A model generated the notes under the pieces. The model was given only the letters and a program-made list of their open reading frames with translations, made no database searches and was not told where the DNA came from. Shown here piece after piece: positions 22,862 to 28,155 of a stretch of 28,155 bases of DNA. Location of the stretch: assembly GCA_934155165.1 (NCBI GenBank), contig CAKPGS010000017.1:1-28155 (forward strand), read 5' to 3'. The DNA comes from an uncultured Clostridia bacterium. Its GTDB lineage: Bacteria; Bacillota; Clostridia; TANB77; CAG-508. A program made the position numbers and the translations under genes. The first letter of the stretch is position 1. The number at the start of each line of letters is the position of its first letter.

Positions 22862-25171
22862 TTATTCTACTCTTAATGCATTTACTGGGTCTTTTTTTGC
22901 TGCCATTTTTGCTGGTATCCATCCTCCTATTAGTGTTAGTACTATACTTATAATTATTAAGGTTATTGCGTGCATTGGATTTAGTTTTGCTACATTTTCT
23001 AGTTGTGTTAGATTTAGAATAACTTTATTTATTGGTATTGTAAGTAGGTTTGCTATGGTAATTCCTAATATTCCTGAACATAGTCCTATTATAAATGTTT
23101 CTGCATTAAATACTCTTGTTACGTCTTTTTTTCTGGCTCCAAGTGCTCTAAGTATTCCTATTTCTTTTGTTCTTTCTAAAACTGATATATACGTTATTAT
23201 TGCAATCATTATTGTTGATACTATTAAGGAAATTGTTGAGAAGGCTATTAATACTATTGTTATGGCATCCATTATTCCTCCTGAAAGTGTTGTTATTGTT
23301 TCTGCATAATCTGTATAAATTATTTTATCATCATCTGATTTTCCTTCATTATATTTATCTAAATATTCTAATATTTCTTTTTTTGTTTCAAAGTTTTTAG
23401 GGTAAATTTGAATCATAACTGGTACTGTGTCAGTCCCTAAATATGCTAGTGTTGTGTCTTTTGTGCTTGCACCTTGATTGCTTGAATCTTCTTCAAATTT
23501 TTCTCCTGTAAGTATATTGTAATCTTTGTTTTCTTGTGCTTTTACTATTGCAGATTCATTGTTTTTTTCAATTACATATTTCATTAATTTTTGTGTATAT
23601 GTTAAGCCATTTCCACTCATTTCTGCAAATTTATTATCTTTTTTTCCTCTTATAATTCCACATATCTTTAAAGTTACTGCATTTTCATTATTATACATTT
23701 CTTCGTAATTTGTATTTATTGTATAAAACTCTCCATTGTTTTTATATAAATTATCGTTTAGTATTAATTTAAATTCTTTACCTACTATTTCATCAAAGTT
23801 TATAGAATCCACATTGTCATAACCTATAGCTTTTAATATTGTAGAGTTTAATTGATTTTTAGTATTTATTAATAATAAAATATCCTCTTTTTCCGTTGGC
23901 ATTTTTCCATTTATAAGTTCAAAATTTTCTTTTATTATTGTATCTTCTCTGCCTTCTTCAATTTGTTCTGGAAGTGGAAAGAATGTTGTTTGGCTATCTA
24001 ACATTTTATAATCATTATTATTTTTAGTAATAACATTTAAGTTCGTAGCTCTATTATAACTTATACCACCTATCAAATCCGGATTTATATTTTCTATATA
24101 ATTTACATATTCTTTTGTAAATTTATTTGTATGTGTTATATCTTCTAATTGTTTTTGTGGATATATTTTGCTTTCATCAATTTCTTTTTCTTCATTTTCA
24201 CTACTGTTTGTCATTTCTGCAAAAGATTCCTCATCCATATTCATTGCAACTTGTGATATTGCAATAGGCATTTGTGACAATGTATTTTTTTGAAATTCAT
24301 CTATTTGTATATCAAATCCATTAGATAAAGAAAGTATCAATGCAATTCCTATAATTCCAATGCTAGAAGCAAAGGCAGTAAGCAAAGTTCTACCTTTTTT
24401 GGTCCAAATATTTGTAAATGATAATTTAAGAGCTGTAACAAATCCCATAGATGTTTTCTTTAATTTATATTCCTGCTGACTATTTCCTTGCTCTTTTTCA
24501 TTATTTGTATCGTTTATAACTAAACCATCTTTTACTTCCACAATTCTTGTTGCATATTTCTCTGCTAGTTCTGGATTATGTGTTACCATTATTACTAATT
24601 TATCTTTAGCAATATCTTTTATTAGCTCCATTATTTGTACAGATGTTGTAGAATCTAAAGCTCCAGTTGGCTCATCTGCAAGTATAATTTCTGGATTATT
24701 AACCAATGCTCTTGCAATAGCAACTCTTTGCATTTGCCCTCCAGATAACTGATTTGGCTTTTTATGTGCATGTTCTTTTAATCCAACTTTTTCTAGCACT
24801 TCCATTGCCCTTTTTTTCTTTTCCTTTGAAGAAACTCCAGACAAAGTCATACTAAGCTCAATATTTCCTAGCACTGAAATGTGTCCAATTAAATTATAAC
24901 TTTGAAAAATAAAACCTATGGAATTATTTCTATAAGCATCCCAATCTTTTTCCTTAAATTTCTTTGTAGATTTTCCTTTAATTATTAAATCACCAGAATC
25001 ATAATGATCTAATCCTCCAATTATATTAAGCAAAGTTGTTTTCCCACTACCACTTGAACCTAAAATTGCAACAAATTCCTTGTCACCAAAATTTAGGTTA
25101 ATACCTTTTAAAGCCTGCTGAACAAAATCACCTGTTTTAAAACTCTTTTTAACATTTTTTAACTCTAACAT
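22862..25171 (-). CDS. MacB-like ABC transporter, ATPase fused to FtsX permease
   Basis: A single 769-residue polypeptide. The N-terminal ATPase (about 1-225) has Walker A GSSGSGKTT, signature LSGGQMQRVAIARAL, Walker B ILADEPTGALD and switch His VMVTHN. A linker of about 30 residues (QGNSQQEYKLKK) leads to the first membrane helix (about 260-285), a large extracytoplasmic domain (about 290-630), and three C-terminal helices with the FtsX motif RTKEIGILRALGARKKDV. MacB-type dimers drive export or envelope mechanotransmission rather than importing; the cargo is unknown. AAAGGAT lies before the ATG. The gene is alone and is bracketed by repeat copies B and C. Confidence 0.94.
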   Translation of the reverse strand: MLELKNVKKSFKTGDFVQQALKGINLNFGDKEFVAILGSSGSGKTTLLNIIGGLDHYDSGDLIIKGKSTKKFKEKDWDAYRNNSIGFIFQSYNLIGHISVLGNIELSMTLSGVSSKEKKKRAMEVLEKVGLKEHAHKKPNQLSGGQMQRVAIARALVNNPEIILADEPTGALDSTTSVQIMELIKDIAKDKLVIMVTHNPELAEKYATRIVEVKDGLVINDTNNEKEQGNSQQEYKLKKTSMGFVTALKLSFTNIWTKKGRTLLTAFASSIGIIGIALILSLSNGFDIQIDEFQKNTLSQMPIAISQVAMNMDEESFAEMTNSSENEEKEIDESKIYPQKQLEDITHTNKFTKEYVNYIENINPDLIGGISYNRATNLNVITKNNNDYKMLDSQTTFFPLPEQIEEGREDTIIKENFELINGKMPTEKEDILLLINTKNQLNSTILKAIGYDNVDSINFDEIVGKEFKLILNDNLYKNNGEFYTINTNYEEMYNNENAVTLKICGIIRGKKDNKFAEMSGNGLTYTQKLMKYVIEKNNESAIVKAQENKDYNILTGEKFEEDSSNQGASTKDTTLAYLGTDTVPVMIQIYPKNFETKKEILEYLDKYNEGKSDDDKIIYTDYAETITTLSGGIMDAITIVLIAFSTISLIVSTIMIAIITYISVLERTKEIGILRALGARKKDVTRVFNAETFIIGLCSGILGITIANLLTIPINKVILNLTQLENVAKLNPMHAITLIIISIVLTLIGGWIPAKMAAKKDPVNALRVE

Positions 25172-25203
25172 ATTTCAAATCCTTTCCATTTTTAAGTATA
25201 CGT

Positions 25204-25232
25204 ATTTTACCATTAAAATATTAAAAAGTAAA
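25204..25232 (-). promoter_or_regulatory. Possible promoter of the MacB-like gene
   Basis: Minus strand TTTACT (25232-25227), 17-base spacer, TAAAAT (25209-25204), between repeat copy C and the start codon. It is a moderate match. Confidence 0.45.
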
Positions 25233-25242
25233 TGTAAGTTAT

Positions 25243-25327
25243 AAACCTGTCCCAAAAAGAACAAAAAATGCAACTTTGGGACAGACCCAAAGTTACATTT
25301 TTTGTAAATCTGGGTCTGTCCCTTATT
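25243..25327. repeat. Interspersed hairpin repeat, copy C (85 bp)
   Basis: Same orientation and length as copy B (22774-22858), with two substitutions (AAC for AGC, and TGCAAC for TGTAAC in the left arm of the long hairpin). The second change puts one mismatch into the 18-bp stem. It ends 2 bases before the stop codon of the MATE-kinase fusion gene. Confidence 0.92.
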
Positions 25328-25329
25328 CT

Positions 25330-27333
25330 TTATTTTATCTCTATTTTTTCTTCTACTATTTGACATATTAGTTCTGCTGTTTTTTCTACTCCTAGTGTGT
25401 CACTGTTTATGCTTATATCGTAGTTTGCACTGTCGTTCCATTCTTTTTCTGTATAGTATTTGTAGTGGTTTGCTCTTTGTTTGTCTATTCTTTTTATCTC
25501 TTTTTCAGCTTTGGCTTTGTCTAATCCGTATATTTCTGTTGCTCTTTTTATTTTGTCTTCCATATTGCTATGTATAAATACTTTTATTACGTTTTCCATG
25601 TCTTTTAATATAAAGTCTGCACATCTTCCAATTATTACACATGATTCTTTTTCTGCTACTTCTTTTATTAGTTTTGATTCTTCTATAAATAGTTCATCGG
25701 AATTGTTAAATTCTGAATAGAATCCGTTATTTAGTACTGCTAATGCATCTCTTTTTTGTTCGTTGCTTTCTATATATTCTTCTGAAAATCCTGTTTTTTC
25801 TGCTACTTTTTCTATAAATTCTTTATCATATAATTTTATTCCTAATTTTTCTGCAATTAGTCTTCCTACATATCTTCCACCAGAGCCGTATTCTCTTGAT
25901 ACTGTAATTACTACATGTTTTGATAACTTGTTATCTATACTTGTATCGTCTGGAAGCGCTTCGCTTTTTATATTTGTTTGTTTTAAGTGTTTTACTTCTA
26001 TTATTAATAATGTAGATGCTATTATAAATGCTAGTAAATCTGCAAATGGTCCTGCAAATAATACTCCTTTGATTCCAAACATACTACTAAATATTATCAT
26101 TGCTGGTATTAAGAATAATATTTGTCTTGATAATGATAGTATTGCACTTCTACTGCTTTTTCCTATTGCTTGGAAAAATATTCCAGATGGTATTTGTATT
26201 CCATTAAATATAGTAAGCATTAAATAAATTCTAAATGCCATACATGCAAATTCCATATATTTTTCGTCCCCACTACCAAATATTGATATTAATTTATCTG
26301 GTATTGTTTGGAATAAAATAAATGCACATGTACTAATAATAACACTTGTACCTAGTACAATTTTTAGTGTTTGTTTTACTCTATCGAATTTTCTTGCTCC
26401 ATAGTTATATCCAAATATTGGTTGTGCTCCTGCTGCAATACCTATTATTATACTGTTTAATATTTGGCTTATTTTCATTACTATTCCTAATACAGTAATT
26501 GGTATTTCTGAACCAAATTCTGATTGTGCTCCATATTTACCAAGCAAATTATTTTCTGCAGCCATAACAAAAACTATACTCATTTGAGTTATAAAACTGC
26601 TTATTCCAAGTGTTGATACTTTTTTTACAACATTTCCTTTTAATTTAAAGCTATCTTTTGAAACTTTAATTGATTTAAATCTTTTAATATATATTATATT
26701 TAATACGAATGTTACAATTTGACTTGCAACAGTTGCTATTGCTGCTCCTTCTACTCCCATTTTAAATACAAATATAAATATTGGGTCTAGAATTGTATTT
26801 AAAATTGCACCTGTAAGCATTGTTGTCATTGAATACTTTGGACTTCCATCCGCTCTTATAATTGAGTTTAATGTTGTTCCCATTATCATAAATGGTAACC
26901 CTATGGCAATTATTCCTCCATATTTTAAGGCATATTCTCTTAAGTTTTCTGTACAACCAAATAAATTTAATAATTGTGGTAAAAATATTAATGTTGCAAT
27001 ACAAAATACTATAGCTATTATTGCAGATATTGCTATACCATTTCCAACACCTTTTGCCGCTTCTTCCTTTTTATTTTCTCCTAGTTTTAAACTTAAATAT
27101 GCAGAAGCACCATCACCAAACATAAGTGCAAATGCTAAACATATCATTGTTAATGGAAACACTACATTTGTTGCTCCATTTCCTAAATAACCAACTCCCC
27201 AACCAATAAAAATTTGGTCTACTATATTGTAAAGTGAATTTACAAGTAGTGAAATAATACAAGGAATTGAGAATTTTTTAATTAATTTTCCTATTTTTTC
27301 TGTTCCTAAAATATTTGTTTCTTCTTTTTCCAT
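25330..27333 (-). CDS. MATE efflux transporter fused to a cytidylate-kinase-like domain
   Basis: Residues 1 to about 455 form a complete twelve-helix MATE transporter (IPCIISLLVNSLYNIVDQIFIG, then the RADGSPKYSM loop and GAQPIFGYNYGARK), which would export drugs or metabolites using an ion gradient. A short polar linker leads to a cytoplasmic domain at 473-667 of the cytidylate-kinase-like family: VITVSREYGSGGRYVGRLIAEKLG is its P-loop region, with CVIIGRCADFIL and KIKRIDKQRANHYKYYT further on. No frameshift separates the two parts. The start at 27333 (667 residues) has AAGGAGG 5 bases upstream; the ATG at 27372 has none. The leader contains a promoter, a tiny ORF and a terminator-like hairpin. 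Confidence 0.92.
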   Translation of the reverse strand: MEKEETNILGTEKIGKLIKKFSIPCIISLLVNSLYNIVDQIFIGWGVGYLGNGATNVVFPLTMICLAFALMFGDGASAYLSLKLGENKKEEAAKGVGNGIAISAIIAIVFCIATLIFLPQLLNLFGCTENLREYALKYGGIIAIGLPFMIMGTTLNSIIRADGSPKYSMTTMLTGAILNTILDPIFIFVFKMGVEGAAIATVASQIVTFVLNIIYIKRFKSIKVSKDSFKLKGNVVKKVSTLGISSFITQMSIVFVMAAENNLLGKYGAQSEFGSEIPITVLGIVMKISQILNSIIIGIAAGAQPIFGYNYGARKFDRVKQTLKIVLGTSVIISTCAFILFQTIPDKLISIFGSGDEKYMEFACMAFRIYLMLTIFNGIQIPSGIFFQAIGKSSRSAILSLSRQILFLIPAMIIFSSMFGIKGVLFAGPFADLLAFIIASTLLIIEVKHLKQTNIKSEALPDDTSIDNKLSKHVVITVSREYGSGGRYVGRLIAEKLGIKLYDKEFIEKVAEKTGFSEEYIESNEQKRDALAVLNNGFYSEFNNSDELFIEESKLIKEVAEKESCVIIGRCADFILKDMENVIKVFIHSNMEDKIKRATEIYGLDKAKAEKEIKRIDKQRANHYKYYTEKEWNDSANYDISINSDTLGVEKTAELICQIVEEKIEIK

Positions 27334-27379
27334 TTCTTCCTCCTTCTTACGTTTGCTAATGAATTCAAACATTTTTCAC

Positions 27380-27413
27380 ATAAAAGAACAACACCTACAA
27401 AAATGTGTTGTTC
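27380..27413 (-). terminator. Terminator-like hairpin between mnmA and the MATE-kinase gene
   Basis: GAACAACAC (27386-27394) pairs with GTGTTGTTC (27405-27413), 9 bp; on the minus strand a CTTTTATG tail follows. It may end the mnmA transcript, act as an attenuator in the MATE-kinase leader, or both. Confidence 0.65.
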
Positions 27414-27419
27414 GTTAGT

Positions 27420-27439
27420 CATTATTTTATTAAATAATG
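27420..27439 (-). promoter_or_regulatory. Leader hairpin overlapping a 6-codon ORF
   Basis: CATTATTT and AAATAATG pair over 8 bp around a 4-base loop. A tiny minus-strand ORF (27450-27430, METNII) ends inside it; its ribosome binding site is weak. It is a possible leader-peptide arrangement. Confidence 0.35.
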
Positions 27440-27476
27440 TTCGTTTCCATTTATCTTTTTATTTTCAGCATTTCTT

Positions 27477-27501
27477 AATATATCATAATTGTTCTAAATT
27501 G

Positions 27502-27505
<4 letters not shown>
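27477..27505 (-). promoter_or_regulatory. Probable sigma-A promoter of the MATE-kinase gene
   Basis: Minus strand TTGACA (27505-27500), 17-base spacer, TATATT (27482-27477). The -35 box overlaps the TGA stop codon of mnmA. It gives a leader of about 137 bases. Confidence 0.7.

Positions 27506-28155
<650 letters not shown>

Noticed and set aside
22774..25327. Repeat copies considered as a CRISPR array or as transposon ends
   Set aside because: Only two near-identical copies, 2.4 kb apart, in direct orientation, with no spacers, no transposase between them and self-complementary structure.
25175..25366. A 63-codon minus-strand open frame overlapping the end of the MATE-kinase gene and repeat copy C
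   Set aside because: It is read out of frame through the repeat and the promoter region, has no homology-like pattern and no ribosome binding site.

Overview
The window is strongly AT-rich, its genes carry GGAGG-type ribosome binding sites, and it encodes a sporulation sigma factor (pro-sigma-K). Together these point to a spore-forming, probably anaerobic member of the Clostridia; a rubredoxin domain supports anaerobic life. Most genes lie on the minus strand. I see no tRNA, rRNA, CRISPR array, prophage or transposase gene, and no gene-free stretch longer than 300 bases.

Layout, left to right. (1) asnB (+), ending at a strong bidirectional terminator. (2) A small accessory patch (2021-3600) with two unrecognised minus-strand genes; the second has a hairpin lodged between its Shine-Dalgarno and start codon. 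(3) A compact minus-strand housekeeping operon read rpiB > glycan-phosphotransferase/rubredoxin fusion > hslO > mutS > 79-aa gene > tdk (9878 down to 3850), closed by a terminator on the tdk stop codon. (4) rpsT (+), divergent from rpiB and convergent with sigK, sharing a bidirectional terminator with it. (5) sigK and a short-chain dehydrogenase. (6) Tandem ZIP metal transporters, one frameshifted at a hairpin with a UACG loop. (7) An FtsX/ABC exporter operon divergent from a TetR regulator, with two matching palindromes around the exporter promoter that look like operators. (8) A decayed two-component system: intact response regulator, histidine kinase cut to its sensor stub. (9) A minus-strand run of NlpC/P60-like protein > MATE-like protein > metK > Ham1-type NTP pyrophosphatase. 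(10) A MacB-like ATPase-permease fusion, then a MATE transporter fused to a cytidylate-kinase-like domain with a structured leader, then the C-terminal part of mnmA.

A second layer is a family of hairpin-forming, relatively GC-rich intergenic repeats (11991-12056, 17891-17957, 22774-22858, 25243-25327). Every copy sits directly 3' of a gene. Two copies are 85 bp long, differ at only two positions and bracket the MacB-like gene; they can fold into mutually exclusive hairpins, one of which looks like an intrinsic terminator.

The most unusual items are the two domain fusions (lipid-linked GlcNAc-1-phosphate transferase + rubredoxin; MATE + nucleotide-kinase-like), the frameshift at a UACG hairpin in the first ZIP gene, the paired operator-like palindromes, and the hairpin-shortened ribosome binding site. 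Family assignments rest on motifs read by eye; no database search was run.
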